A program made the position numbers and the translations under genes. Shown one piece after another: positions 1 through 8,333 of a DNA stretch of 46,075 nt. Under the pieces are notes generated by a model. That model was not told where the DNA came from and did no database searches. It saw only the letters and a program-made list of their open reading frames with translations. The DNA lies in contig JAPLJG010000098.1 in assembly GCA_026388735.1 (NCBI GenBank), positions 20,424 to 66,498 on the forward strand, read 5' to 3'. This DNA is from Deltaproteobacteria bacterium. GTDB lineage: Bacteria > Desulfobacterota > Desulfobulbia > Desulfobulbales > Desulfurivibrionaceae. Position 1 is the stretch's first letter. Every line of letters starts with the position of its first letter.

Positions 1-1258
1 AGAGATTCTCCATCTGCGTCCGCTCTTTTTTCTGGGGATTTTTTCCCTTGGGGGCGGAGGCTTTTGTTTTGTCTCGGTACTGGGCGAGGAAGGCATCAAT
101 GTCCGCTTTGTTGCCCTTCTGGCGTTCTTTTTCCAGGATTGTGCCGATCAGGTAGGCACCTTCAAGATCAGCCCCCTCAAGGATTGCCCCGCTGAGATCG
201 GCCTTGTAGAGGTCGGCTCCGGCCAGGTTGGCCCCGGTGAGATTGGCCCCGGTGAGATTGGCCGAGGCAAGGTCTGCGGCCTTGAGGTTCGCGCTGGCAA
301 GATTGGCTCCGCTCAGGTTGGCTCCTGCCAGGTTTGCCCGATTCAGGTTGAGGCCGATAAGATTGGCTACGGTCAGGTTGCAGCCTGGGCAGGCGTTCTG
401 GGCGATCAGGCGGTCCACCTCAGAGGCGGTTTCTGCAGGGATATCCGTGGGGGAAGTTATCGTTTTTTTGGTAACCTTCGCCGGTGCGGGCTGCGTCTGC
501 ACTGGTGGTGGGGCAGGCGTGATGGGGGCAGCCGCCTGGGTAACCGGCGGCGGCTCGGGCACTGTGACCACAGGGTGTGTTGGCCCGGCCTGCGCAATCT
601 CCGCAGGGGGTGGGGCGGGGGCGGGCAACGATTCAGGGACAGGCTTTGGCGTTGGAGCTGGTTTCGGCTGGGCAGGCGCGGGAATTACGGGGGAAACGGA
701 GGGAGGTGTCTGCGCTGGTTTCGTCGTATGCGGTAGCGCGACAGGCGTGGCTGGTTCGATTTTTTCCTGAAGCGGGGGGACGATAGCCGCCGGTTCAGGC
801 AGAGGTTTTTTCGGCTCTTTCAGGGCGTTTTCCGGGGCGATGTATGTGCCGCCCTCAAGGATTGCCCGGTCACGGCTGCTGGGGGCCAGAGAGGCATCTT
901 TGAGGTTGGCTCCCTTGAGAAAGGCGCCGGTGAGATCCGCCCTGTAGAGGTCAACCTCCCGCAGGTTGGCGTCGATGAGATTGGCCCCGGAAAGATCAAC
1001 CGCCTTGAGGTTTGCCCCTTCCAGATTGGCCCCGGCCAGATTTGCCCGGGAGAGATTGGCTCGCTCCAAAAAGGCGCCGGCAAGCTTTGCCCGGCGCAGA
1101 TCCGCGCCGGAGAGATCGCACTCCACACAACGATTGGTGGACAAGAGGGTTTCCATGTCTTTAGCGGTGTAGGCACCGGCCTGGCGGGGTGCGGCAGCCA
1201 GGCACAGCGAGCAGAACAGCAGGGCGGCCGCAGGTGTTTTTTTGTTTGAATGTGCCAA
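1..1258 (-). CDS. Secreted pentapeptide-repeat protein, two repeat blocks (3' partial)
   Basis: The frame starting at a TTG at 1258 is open to the window edge, so the C-terminus is missing. A GGGGGG stretch lies about 10 bases upstream of the TTG. The first 30 residues have a basic start and hydrophobic core (ALLFCSLCLAAA), a likely signal peptide, so the protein should be exported. After it comes a first block of A(N/D)LxxA pentapeptides (for example LSRANLAGANLEGANL), then a long Pro/Ala/Thr-rich linker (roughly 470-850), then a second block of pentapeptides and a Lys-rich tail. Each block is introduced by a CxxC element (NRCVECDLSGADL and NACPGCNLTVANL). Pentapeptide repeats fold as a right-handed beta-helix; the function here is unknown. 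Long open frames on the other strand in this region are shadows of the repeat composition. The start codon is less certain than the frame. Confidence 0.8.
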   Translation of the reverse strand, partial: MAHSNKKTPAAALLFCSLCLAAAPRQAGAYTAKDMETLLSTNRCVECDLSGADLRRAKLAGAFLERANLSRANLAGANLEGANLKAVDLSGANLIDANLREVDLYRADLTGAFLKGANLKDASLAPSSRDRAILEGGTYIAPENALKEPKKPLPEPAAIVPPLQEKIEPATPVALPHTTKPAQTPPSVSPVIPAPAQPKPAPTPKPVPESLPAPAPPPAEIAQAGPTHPVVTVPEPPPVTQAAAPITPAPPPVQTQPAPAKVTKKTITSPTDIPAETASEVDRLIAQNACPGCNLTVANLIGLNLNRANLAGANLSGANLASANLKAADLASANLTGANLTGANLAGADLYKADLSGAILEGADLEGAYLIGTILEKERQKGNKADIDAFLAQYRDKTKASAPKGKNPQKKERTQMENL

Positions 1259-1636
1259 TGTTTCGTGATCCCCCCGGCCATCTACCCGATGGCGCAATAT
1301 TTCTAACCTTTACCAGAATCTGATTACAACCCTGGGTTGGACTTTGTCAAGTTAAGATGAGAGTCTGTGGTCCTCGGCTGGAGATATCTGACAGCGTATT
1401 TGCCGACAACCGCGTATTTTTTTCCCGATGAGCGTGAATTTTTCGAGCAATCGGTCGGCAAATTTGTTGAAATCGTAAAAAGACACGATTACAACAGTTA
1501 TTGCTTGGTAACTCTTTGATTTTATGTTACGGACATGTGGCTTCTTTCCCTGTTTGGCGAGTTCGTCAAATAGGGTAGATAGGTGGTTTTTCTGATATTT
1601 GAAATATTTTCACCAAAACAACGGGTTAGAGAGACG
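1259..1636. other. Divergent intergenic region upstream of metF
   Basis: 378 bases between two divergently transcribed genes, so it must hold both promoters. It is more AT-rich than the flanking genes. I see a short inverted repeat, AATCGT-N8-ACGATT, at 1471-1490, and the 12-mer ATTGCTTGGTAA at 1500-1511 that recurs before two other genes in the window. I found no convincing riboswitch and no small gene. Confidence 0.5.
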
Positions 1637-2527
1637 ATGCTGGTTAAAGACATTTTAGAGAACAACCGGATTTCCTTTAGTTTTGAATTCTTCCCGCCCA
1701 AGGATGAGCCGGGCTGGGAAAATCTTTTTGCCAACATCTCCGACCTGATGCCCCTGAAACCCGCCTATGTCAGCGTGACATACGGGGCAGGTGGCTCGAC
1801 CCGGGACCGGACCCATAAGCTGATTGTTCGGATTCAGCAGGAGACCAACCTCACCGTGGTCTCCCATCTGACCTGCGTCGGCTCAAATCGGACGGAGACC
1901 GGGGAGATACTCCGCAACTATGCGGCAAGCGGGGTGAAGAACATTCTTGCCCTGCGCGGCGATCCTCCCAAGGGCCAGAAGGATTTCGTCCAGCCCGAGG
2001 ATGGCTTTGCCTATGCTGCCGATCTGGTCGCCTTTATCAAAAAGAATTTTCCGCAGATGGGCGTAGGCGTGGCCGGTTTTCCGGAAGGGCATCCTGCCAC
2101 CCCGAACCGACTGCTGGAGATGGACTATCTCAAGGCCAAGGTTGATGCCGGGGCGGACTATATCGTGACCCAGCTCTTCTTCGACAACCGCGATTTTTAT
2201 GATTTTCGCGACCGGTGCGCCTTGGCTGGTATAACGGTGCCCATCATTGCCGGGCTCATGCCCATCACCTCTAAAAGCGGCATGGTGCGGATGGCGGAGC
2301 TTGCCGCCGGGGCAAGGATTCCGGCCCCGTTGTTACGCGGGCTTGATCGGGCCAGAAGCGAGGGACAGGTGGAAAAGGTTGGGGTGCACTGGGCCACCGA
2401 GCAGGTTCGCGACCTGATCGACAACGAGGTGCGGGGCATCCATTTTTACACTCTGAACCACTCCCGGCAGGCCCTGGATATTTACCAGACTCTCGGCGTG
2501 GAGGATTCCATCCAGTTGGGCGCGTGA
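1637..2527 (+). CDS. metF: 5,10-methylenetetrahydrofolate reductase
   Basis: Reduces 5,10-methylene-THF to 5-methyl-THF, the methyl donor for methionine synthesis; in bacteria with a Wood-Ljungdahl pathway it also serves C1 metabolism. From the ATG at 1637 the protein has 296 residues, the usual MetF size. The family signatures are present in order: FSFEFFPPK near the N-terminus with the catalytic Glu, YGAGGSTRDRT, HLTCVGSNR, NILALRGDPP, GVAGFPEGHP, DAGADYIVTQLFFDN and IIAGLMPI. An in-frame ATG at 1583 would add 18 residues unlike the family; the 1637 start has an AGAGAG stretch just upstream and leads directly into the conserved N-terminus. The gene stands alone on the plus strand and converges on the next gene. 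Identification is firm; the pathway role in this organism is inferred. Confidence 0.95.
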   Translation: MLVKDILENNRISFSFEFFPPKDEPGWENLFANISDLMPLKPAYVSVTYGAGGSTRDRTHKLIVRIQQETNLTVVSHLTCVGSNRTETGEILRNYAASGVKNILALRGDPPKGQKDFVQPEDGFAYAADLVAFIKKNFPQMGVGVAGFPEGHPATPNRLLEMDYLKAKVDAGADYIVTQLFFDNRDFYDFRDRCALAGITVPIIAGLMPITSKSGMVRMAELAAGARIPAPLLRGLDRARSEGQVEKVGVHWATEQVRDLIDNEVRGIHFYTLNHSRQALDIYQTLGVEDSIQLGA

Positions 2528-2536
2528 GCCTTAGCT

Positions 2537-2764
2537 TCAGCCCTTTTCTTCCTGGGGCTGGCGGGGCCACCATTTGAAGATGCCGTAAACGGAGAGGACC
2601 AGATAGACAGAGAAGAGAAAGGCCTCTGCCATCATGCCTTTATGGGAAAAGCTGACAATCCAGCCAAGGTTGGCGATGGTCCAGATCACCCAACCGGCTG
2701 CGCGTTTTTGTAGGTTGTATAAGGTTCCCAGGATACTGAGCCCGGTGAGAATCCATTCGTACAT
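2537..2764 (-). CDS. Small membrane protein, PnuC-like
   Basis: A 75-residue protein with about three hydrophobic segments (WILTGLSILGTLYNL, AAGWVIWTIANLGWIVSF, AEAFLFSVYLVLSVYGIFKWW) and a charged C-terminal tail. The spacing of Trp and the YGIFKWW ending resemble the C-terminal half of PnuC nicotinamide mononucleotide transporters, which are normally three times longer. It may be a small relative rather than a functional transporter. It stands alone and ends nine bases from the metF stop, so the two genes converge. Confidence 0.65.
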   Translation of the reverse strand: MYEWILTGLSILGTLYNLQKRAAGWVIWTIANLGWIVSFSHKGMMAEAFLFSVYLVLSVYGIFKWWPRQPQEEKG

Positions 2765-2957
2765 GGGGCAAGTCCTTTGCTGTCGATGCTGCGCTGTTAT
2801 TTGAAAAGGGGAAACACGGCCCCCAGCTTAAAGCCAAAGCAGGGCCTTAAGCAAGCCCATTCTTGAAAAAGCATGAACCCCTGTTGGGTTTTGCGATAAC
2901 TACCTCAATTTTATTGAAATAAAATCCCGCCAGGGAGAAGACGAAAAGGAGCACGAT

Positions 2958-3386
2958 ATGTCACAGGCCAAAAAAGGAGATAGCGTCAAGATCCATTATA
3001 CCGGCACGCTGAAGGATGGAACGGTTTTTGATTCCTCAGCCGGGCGTGACCCTCTGGTGTTTACCCTTGGCGGCGGCCAGGTAATCGTGGGGTTTGATGA
3101 AGCAGTTTTGGGAATGGCCATCGGCGACAAAAAAAAGGTCACCATCCCTGCGCACAAAGCCTATGGAAAAAAGGATGATGCGCTGGTTATCGAAGTGCCG
3201 CTCAGTCAGGTTCCTCCGGATCTCAAGCCAGAGGTTGACCAAAAGTTGCAGATGGGCGGCGCCAACGGGGAACTGGTTGTGGTTACGGTTCTGGCGGTAA
3301 CGGAGGAGGTTGTCATCTTGGACGCCAATCCGCCTTTGGCAGGCAAGGATCTCACCTTTGATCTGGAGCTGGTGGCGATTTCCTGA
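2958..3386 (+). CDS. FKBP-type peptidyl-prolyl isomerase, SlyD-like
   Basis: A 142-residue single-domain FKBP that accelerates Xaa-Pro isomerisation and usually also acts as a folding chaperone. Visible signatures are [18 protein letters not shown], the [21 protein letters not shown] stretch and the AYGKKDD flap. There is no signal peptide, so it is cytoplasmic. The insert-in-flap region ([17 protein letters not shown]) is that of SlyD-type proteins, but the metal-binding His/Cys tail of E. coli SlyD is absent. A strong AAAGGAGCACGAT ribosome site precedes the ATG, and a rho-independent terminator follows 26 bases after the stop, so it is monocistronic. Confidence 0.92.
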   Translation: MSQAKKGDSVKIHYTGTLKDGTVFDSSAGRDPLVFTLGGGQVIVGFDEAVLGMAIGDKKKVTIPAHKAYGKKDDALVIEVPLSQVPPDLKPEVDQKLQMGGANGELVVVTVLAVTEEVVILDANPPLAGKDLTFDLELVAIS

Positions 3387-3411
3387 TTTGCTGCATAACG
3401 AGTCTGTTCTG

Positions 3412-3446
3412 ATGCCCTGGTAATTTTTTACCGGGGCATTTTTTTT
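3412..3446 (+). terminator. Rho-independent terminator of the SlyD-like gene
   Basis: Stem ATGCCCTGGTA / TACCGGGGCAT (one G-T wobble) with a T-rich loop, followed at once by an unbroken run of eight T. It sits just downstream of the isomerase stop codon. Confidence 0.9.
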
Positions 3447-3555
3447 GCCCCCGGGTCCGGTTGCCTGTATCCGGGGCGCGAAAGGGTATGGTATACTCGC
3501 CATGAGAGGATTGGGGCGCGTCGCAAGCGTTTGTATAACAAGGATCAGGTTGGCC

Positions 3556-4446
3556 ATGCAGAAGATCATTGACCACTGGCGGGTTTTTCTCCTGCGACAT
3601 GGATGCCTCGTTGCGGTGCTGTTCGCGATCTCTTTTTTATCGCCGGGCTGCGCCTCTCTGGTGATCCCGCCCATGGTCGGGCCGGTGGTGAAAAATCTCA
3701 ACCGCCAGGCAGACCTGGAACTGGTCTGTGACGGTGCGCCCTCCTATCTACTGCTCCTTGACAGCCTGCTGGTTTCAGAGCCCGACAATGCCCGGCTGCT
3801 GCTGCATGGCACCCAGGCCTATACGGCTTACGCCAGCCTCATGCCGGAGTGTGGCCGGCCGGAACGGGCCGCTGTGCTTGGGGAAAGGGCCAAGGCATAC
3901 GGCCTGCGTCTGCTTGGCACACACAACGGACTTGCTGGCGCAGACCAGCTTCCGCTTGCCCAGTTCAGCGAGGCCTTGCAGTCCGTTGGCTCCGGGGAGG
4001 TGGACAAACTGTTCTGGGGCGGTTACGGCTGGGCCACCTGGATCGGTTTCAGCAAGGGTGCGCCTGCTGCGGTGGCCGATCTGCCCAAGGTCGAACAGCT
4101 GATGCTGCGGGTGTTGGCCTTGGATGAGCGTTTCTACCAGGGCGGCGCCCATCTCTTTCTCGGCATCTATAATGGCTCCCGCCCGGTGATGCTGGGCGGC
4201 AGGCCGGAAGTGAGTCGGGAACATTTTGAGAAAGCCCTCGCCTTGGGCAAGCGGCAGTTTCTCCCGGCCCTGGTGGCCTATGCCGAATATTACGCCCGGC
4301 AGAACTTTGACCGGGAGCTCTATGTCCGTCTCCTGGAGGAGGCCTTGGCCTTTGACCTTGCCTTAGCCCCGGACCTGACCCTGCCCAATGTTTTGGCCAA
4401 GAGGCGGGCTCAGAAATTGCTGGCCCAGGCTGATGAATTTTTTTAG
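3556..4446 (+). CDS. TRAP transporter T-component (TatT-like lipoprotein)
   Basis: A 296-residue envelope protein that belongs to the TatT family, known from the Treponema TatP-TatT pair, in which a trimeric TPR-like lipoprotein docks with the periplasmic solute receptor. The N-terminus has a hydrophobic segment ending in LSPGC, a weak lipobox. Family motifs include the LLLLDSLLVSEPDNARLLLHGTQ helix pair, FWGGYGWATWI, and FYQGGAHLFLGIYNGSRPVMLGG. I chose the ATG at 3556, with AAGGA upstream, because it begins directly before the signal sequence; the frame is open further upstream. The DctP gene follows after 12 bases, then DctQ and DctM, so all four form one operon. Confidence 0.88.
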   Translation: MQKIIDHWRVFLLRHGCLVAVLFAISFLSPGCASLVIPPMVGPVVKNLNRQADLELVCDGAPSYLLLLDSLLVSEPDNARLLLHGTQAYTAYASLMPECGRPERAAVLGERAKAYGLRLLGTHNGLAGADQLPLAQFSEALQSVGSGEVDKLFWGGYGWATWIGFSKGAPAAVADLPKVEQLMLRVLALDERFYQGGAHLFLGIYNGSRPVMLGGRPEVSREHFEKALALGKRQFLPALVAYAEYYARQNFDRELYVRLLEEALAFDLALAPDLTLPNVLAKRRAQKLLAQADEFF

Positions 4447-4458
4447 GGGAATAACTGT

Positions 4459-5496
4459 ATGAATCGTCTGTTGCGCACGGTCTGTTTCGGTATTGCCCTT
4501 CTGGCTCTCATGGTCCCTCCGGGTGCTGAGGCTGCGCCCCGTTATCTCTTTAAGATCGCCACTCTTGCTCCGGACGGCAGCGTCTGGGCCAGGCACTTTC
4601 AGGCGTTTCAGGAAGAGGTCACCGCCAAGAGCAATGGCGAGATCGGGTTCAAGCTCTACATGGGCGGGGTGATGGGCGACGATCGGGCTATGTACCGCAA
4701 GATGCGCATCGGCCAGCTTCAAGCTGGCGGCTTTACCATGACCGGGATCAGCGAGACCGTGCCGGATTTTCGGATCATGGCCATCCCTTTTCTCTTCAGG
4801 TCCTATGCCGAGGTGGACCGGGTTACGGAGGGGTTGTTCCCCCTTTTTCAAAAGGCCTTTCTGGAAAAGGACCTGGTGCTGCTGGCCATGACCGAGGTCG
4901 GCTTTGTCTACACCATGTCCGGTGAGCCGGTGACCACGGTGGCCCAGTTGCGGGCGAGCAAGTGCTGGGCGCCGGAGAATGATCCGCTCAGCCGTGGCTT
5001 TCTGGAGGATATGGGTGTCACCCCCATTCCCCTTTCCATCCCGGATGTGTTGTCCTCCTTGCAAACCGGCATGATCAATACGGTATTCAACGGGTTTTAC
5101 GGGTCTATCGTTCTTCAGTGGTTTACCAAGACCAAATACATCACCGATACGCCCTTTGGCTACGCCTACGGCGGCCTGGTTTTTGCCAAAAGCGCCTTTG
5201 ACAAGCTCCCGCCCCAGCATGCCGCCCTGATGGAGGCCGCGGCGAAAAAGCATTTCGCGGGCCTGTTGATCGACACCCGGCGCAGCAATGAAGAGGCCCT
5301 TGTCACCCTGAAAAAGAATGGCATCCAGATGGTGCCGGCGGACAAGGAAACCCTGCGGCAGCTGCTGGCGGTGCGCGACCAGAAAACCGTGCCCCGGCTG
5401 ATCGGCACGGCCTTTTCCAAGGAGATATACGAGGCAGCGACCCGGTTGCTTACCGAGTGTCGGGCAAAACCAGCAGGCGGGGCTGTGGCAAAGTGA
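4459..5496 (+). CDS. TRAP transporter substrate-binding protein DctP
   Basis: A 345-residue periplasmic receptor that captures a small organic ligand, usually a carboxylate, and delivers it to the DctQ-DctM membrane complex. A clear signal peptide (LLRTVCFGIALLALMVPPGAEAAP) is followed by YLFKIATLAPDGSVWARHF, typical of the TatP/DctP branch paired with T-components. The MGGVMGDDRAMYRKMRIGQLQAGG and LQTGMINTVFNG regions match the ligand-binding lobes. An AGGGGAATAACTGT leader contains the ribosome site. The last codons overlap the start of DctQ. The substrate cannot be told from sequence. Confidence 0.93.
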   Translation: MNRLLRTVCFGIALLALMVPPGAEAAPRYLFKIATLAPDGSVWARHFQAFQEEVTAKSNGEIGFKLYMGGVMGDDRAMYRKMRIGQLQAGGFTMTGISETVPDFRIMAIPFLFRSYAEVDRVTEGLFPLFQKAFLEKDLVLLAMTEVGFVYTMSGEPVTTVAQLRASKCWAPENDPLSRGFLEDMGVTPIPLSIPDVLSSLQTGMINTVFNGFYGSIVLQWFTKTKYITDTPFGYAYGGLVFAKSAFDKLPPQHAALMEAAAKKHFAGLLIDTRRSNEEALVTLKKNGIQMVPADKETLRQLLAVRDQKTVPRLIGTAFSKEIYEAATRLLTECRAKPAGGAVAK

Positions 5497-6035
5497 GCGC
5501 CCTCAGGGCCTGGTTTTCCGAGGGCATGCAACAGATTGGTCGACTGCTGGAGCGGCTTGAGGAGGCGGTTCTCCTGCTGCTTATTGCCGCCATGATCCTT
5601 CTGGCCTGCGCCCAGATCGTGCTGCGCGATGTCTGGGGGGGCGGGTTGTCCTGGGCCGATCCGCTCTTGCGGGTCATGGTGTTGTGGGCCGGGCTCCTTG
5701 GGGCTGTGGTGGCCACCAAGATGGACAAGCACATCTCCATCGATCTTGCCTCCCACCTGCTGCCCAAGGGTATTTTCCGCTGGCTGCGGGTGCTGCGCTA
5801 TCTTTTTGCCACGGGCGTGTGTCTGGTGCTTACCTGGGTGGCTGCCGATTTTGTTCTTCAGGAGGCTGGGCAGGGCAACGGGCAGGAGATGGCCGGGCTT
5901 TCTTCCTGGCAGCTCAATCTGGTTTTCCCCATCGCCTTTGCCGGGATTGCCCTGCGTTTTCTGCTCAGCAGCGTACGCAGTGTTCGCGTCGCCCTGACCG
6001 GGAAAGCGGTCCGATCCTCCGATGAACCGGTGTAG
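5493..6035 (+). CDS. TRAP transporter small permease DctQ
   Basis: About 180 residues with four transmembrane helices (AVLLLLIAAMILLACAQIVL, MVLWAGLLGAVVA, YLFATGVCLVLTWVAADFVL, LNLVFPIAFAGIALRFLL). The QIVLRDVWGGGLSWADPLLR motif is the DctQ hallmark. It binds DctM in the inner membrane. The start is uncertain: a GTG at 5493 overlaps the DctP stop (GTGA) and is my choice for translational coupling. An ATG at 5457 lies inside DctP, and an ATG at 5526 with CGAGGG upstream also fits. It is followed nine bases later by DctM. Confidence 0.88.
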   Translation: MSALRAWFSEGMQQIGRLLERLEEAVLLLLIAAMILLACAQIVLRDVWGGGLSWADPLLRVMVLWAGLLGAVVATKMDKHISIDLASHLLPKGIFRWLRVLRYLFATGVCLVLTWVAADFVLQEAGQGNGQEMAGLSSWQLNLVFPIAFAGIALRFLLSSVRSVRVALTGKAVRSSDEPV

Positions 6036-6043
6036 GTCTTGAT

Positions 6044-7309
6044 ATGCAGCTCCTGCAACTGATAACCCTCGGGCTGGCCGTGCTGGGCATCCCGCTCTTT
6101 GTGGTGATGGCCGCCATGGCCCTGCTGTCATTCCATGGCACAGGCGTTGACCCCTCGGTGGTGATCATCGAGATGTCCCGGCTGGCCGACACCCCCATGC
6201 TCCTCTCCCTGCCCCTGTTTATCCTTGCCGGAACCGTGCTTTCCGAAAGCAAGGCCCCGGTGCGGCTGCTGGACCTGTCCAACGTGCTGCTGGGCTGGCT
6301 GCCCGGCGGGCTCGCGGTGATCGCCCTGGTGGTGTGTTCAATTTTTACTGCCTTTACCGGTGCCTCCGGGGTGACCATCTTTGCTTTGGGCGGCCTGTTA
6401 TTTCCGGCCATGCTCAAGGACCGCTACCCGGAACAGTTTTCCCTGGGCCTGATCACCACCTCAGGCAGTCTGGGCCTGCTCTTCCCTCCCAGCCTCCCCC
6501 TTATCCTTTACGGGGTCATCGCCGAGACCCGGATTGACCATCTCTTCCTGGCCGGGATACTGCCCGGCCTGTTGATGCTGGTTCTGTTGGCCGCCTACAG
6601 CATCAGGAAGGGCGCGGCCACCCGTGCCCCCCGTTCGCCGGTGCCGGTAGGGGAAAGACGGCGAGCCTTGCGGGCTGCGGCCTGGGAGCTGCCCTTGCCG
6701 GTCATTGTGTTGGGGGGGATCTACGGCGGTTTTTTTGTCGTGGGCGAGGCGGCGGCGGTAACTGCTCTTTACGTGCTGATCGTGGAGATGTGTGTGCATC
6801 GGGATATCACCCCGGCGCAGCTGCCCTCCATCGTGGTGCGGAGCATGGCCCTGTTTGGGGGAATCTTCGTGGTGCTGGCTGCCTCCATGGCCTCCACCAG
6901 CTTTTTGATCGATCAGGAGATCCCGGCCAAGCTCTTTGCCCTAATCCGGGAGCATATCTCAAGCAAGTATACCTTTCTCCTGCTGCTGAACGTATTCTTG
7001 CTCATGGTCGGCTGCTTGCTGGATATCTTTTCCGCCCTGGTGCTGGTGGTGCCGCTCATCGTGCCCATTGCCCAAGGGTATGGGGTTGACCCCACCCACC
7101 TGGGCATCATCTTTCTGACCAACCTCCAGATCGGTTATTGCACCCCGCCGGTGGGCCTTGATCTTTTTCTGGCCAGCTACCGTTTTGACCGGCCCATTAC
7201 CGAACTCTACACCGCCACCCTGCCATTTTTGGCGATACTGCTGGTCTGTCTGGGCCTCATTACCTATTTCCCGCTACTGAGTCTTTTTTTGGTGGGGCTG
7301 TTCGGGTAG
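6044..7309 (+). CDS. TRAP transporter large permease DctM
   Basis: A 421-residue inner-membrane protein with about twelve hydrophobic segments that forms the Na+-coupled transport channel with DctQ. Characteristic DctM elements are LPLFILAGTVLSESKAPVRLLDL, FTAFTGASGVTIFALGGLLFPAML, TTSGSLGLLFPPSLPLILYGVI, and the C-terminal LGIIFLTNLQIGYCTPPVGLDLFLAS. It is full length and is the last gene of the four-gene TRAP operon. It converges on pcm, with a possible bidirectional hairpin between them. Confidence 0.93.
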   Translation: MQLLQLITLGLAVLGIPLFVVMAAMALLSFHGTGVDPSVVIIEMSRLADTPMLLSLPLFILAGTVLSESKAPVRLLDLSNVLLGWLPGGLAVIALVVCSIFTAFTGASGVTIFALGGLLFPAMLKDRYPEQFSLGLITTSGSLGLLFPPSLPLILYGVIAETRIDHLFLAGILPGLLMLVLLAAYSIRKGAATRAPRSPVPVGERRRALRAAAWELPLPVIVLGGIYGGFFVVGEAAAVTALYVLIVEMCVHRDITPAQLPSIVVRSMALFGGIFVVLAASMASTSFLIDQEIPAKLFALIREHISSKYTFLLLLNVFLLMVGCLLDIFSALVLVVPLIVPIAQGYGVDPTHLGIIFLTNLQIGYCTPPVGLDLFLASYRFDRPITELYTATLPFLAILLVCLGLITYFPLLSLFLVGLFG

Positions 7310-7339
7310 TTTCAGCCCTGTTCTCCAGAAACCCTGACA

Positions 7340-7374
7340 GGCCAGACAAAAAACGATTCTCCTTTTTTGTGGCC
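7340..7374. terminator. Possible bidirectional terminator between dctM and pcm
   Basis: GGCC-AG-ACAAAAAA, a nine-base loop, then TTTTTTGT-GGCC. The A/T arms give a U-run in either direction, and the site lies between two convergent genes. The stem is A/T-rich with a two-base bulge, so its strength is uncertain. Confidence 0.4.
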
Positions 7375-7461
7375 GACCCCCAAGGCGCCTTTGTGAAGGT
7401 ACAGAGCCCAGGCCCAGTCTGTTTCAAAAAAACTGGTGGTGGACGACCAGTGTTGGCCCCG

Positions 7462-8124
7462 TCAGGCTTGCCCCTGTCCGGTGAAGGGGACAAAGGCCAC
7501 GGAGAGAATGCTCCGGCTGGTGATTTTGTCGCCAAATTTCTCCACCAGCAATAGGTCCTGCGGCAGAGGGGGCCGACCCACCGGAATGACCATTTTGCCG
7601 AAAGGCGTGAGCTGCTCGACCAGGGCTTTGGGTATCCGTGGCACCGCAGCGGTGACGATGATCCCGTCATAGGGGGCATGTTCCGGCAGGCCGAAAGAGC
7701 CGTCGGAGGCAATGACCTCCACGGTGTCGTAGCCCAGGTGCTGCAAGCGCAGGGCCGCCTGCTTGGCCAACTCGGGGATGATCTCAAGGCTGTACACCCG
7801 CTTGATCAATTGCGCTAAAACAGCGGTCTGATAGCCCGAGCCGGTGCCAATTTCCAGGATGGTGTCGTTCGGGTCTGGCTCCAGCAGATCGGTCATCAGC
7901 GCAACGATAAAGGGCTGGGAGATGGTCTGGCCGTTGCCGATGGGCAGGGGGTTGTTGTCGTAGGCGTAGGGCTTGAGCTCGTCCGGGACGAAATCCTCGC
8001 GCCGCACCGTGGCCATGGCGTCGAAGACCCGCTGGCGCAGGGTGAAGCGACCGGTGATGCCGCCGGTAAAGTGACATTCTTCTTCAATGGTGCGGAGCAT
8101 GGCCTGGATCGATTCCGCGCTCAT
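7462..8124 (-). CDS. pcm: Protein-L-isoaspartate O-methyltransferase
   Basis: Methylates L-isoaspartyl residues in damaged proteins with SAM, starting their repair. The 220-residue protein carries the family motifs: NPLPIGNGQTISQPFIVALM, the SAM loop LEIGTGSGYQTAVLAQ, the LEIIPELAKQA acidic post-motif, and DGIIVTAAVPRIPKALVEQL. The start at 8124 is fixed by a near-perfect GGAGGTGATT ribosome site; an in-frame upstream start at 8163 lacks one. It stands alone on the minus strand. In E. coli pcm sits with surE and nlpD, which are not seen here. Confidence 0.95.
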   Translation of the reverse strand: MSAESIQAMLRTIEEECHFTGGITGRFTLRQRVFDAMATVRREDFVPDELKPYAYDNNPLPIGNGQTISQPFIVALMTDLLEPDPNDTILEIGTGSGYQTAVLAQLIKRVYSLEIIPELAKQAALRLQHLGYDTVEVIASDGSFGLPEHAPYDGIIVTAAVPRIPKALVEQLTPFGKMVIPVGRPPLPQDLLLVEKFGDKITSRSILSVAFVPFTGQGQA

Positions 8125-8333
8125 AATCACCTCCGAGAAAACAGGATGGGATTGACTGCACAAAAACAGCTCCTGCTTTCATGATTGCTCATCGGGCCAG
8201 CGCAAGTCAAAGATTTTGTTGGCCTGGGGGATTGTCGGGGGCCAGGAAAAACTTGTGTCACCCCCAAATACAGACTAGAAAAAAATAGAGAGCGGATGAT
8301 ATCTCCCATTCCCATGAGGCGGAGGCAGACAGT

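Noticed and set aside
228-770. Plus-strand open frame of 180 codons with repeated RLAPARLA-like residues
   Set aside because: It is the antisense of the pentapeptide repeats; the minus-strand frame has a signal peptide and proper A(N/D)LxxA repeats.
820-1281. Minus-strand open frame starting at 1281, 153 codons
   Set aside because: Same strand as the pentapeptide gene but the wrong frame (W- and P-rich); the frame from 1258 gives the repeats.
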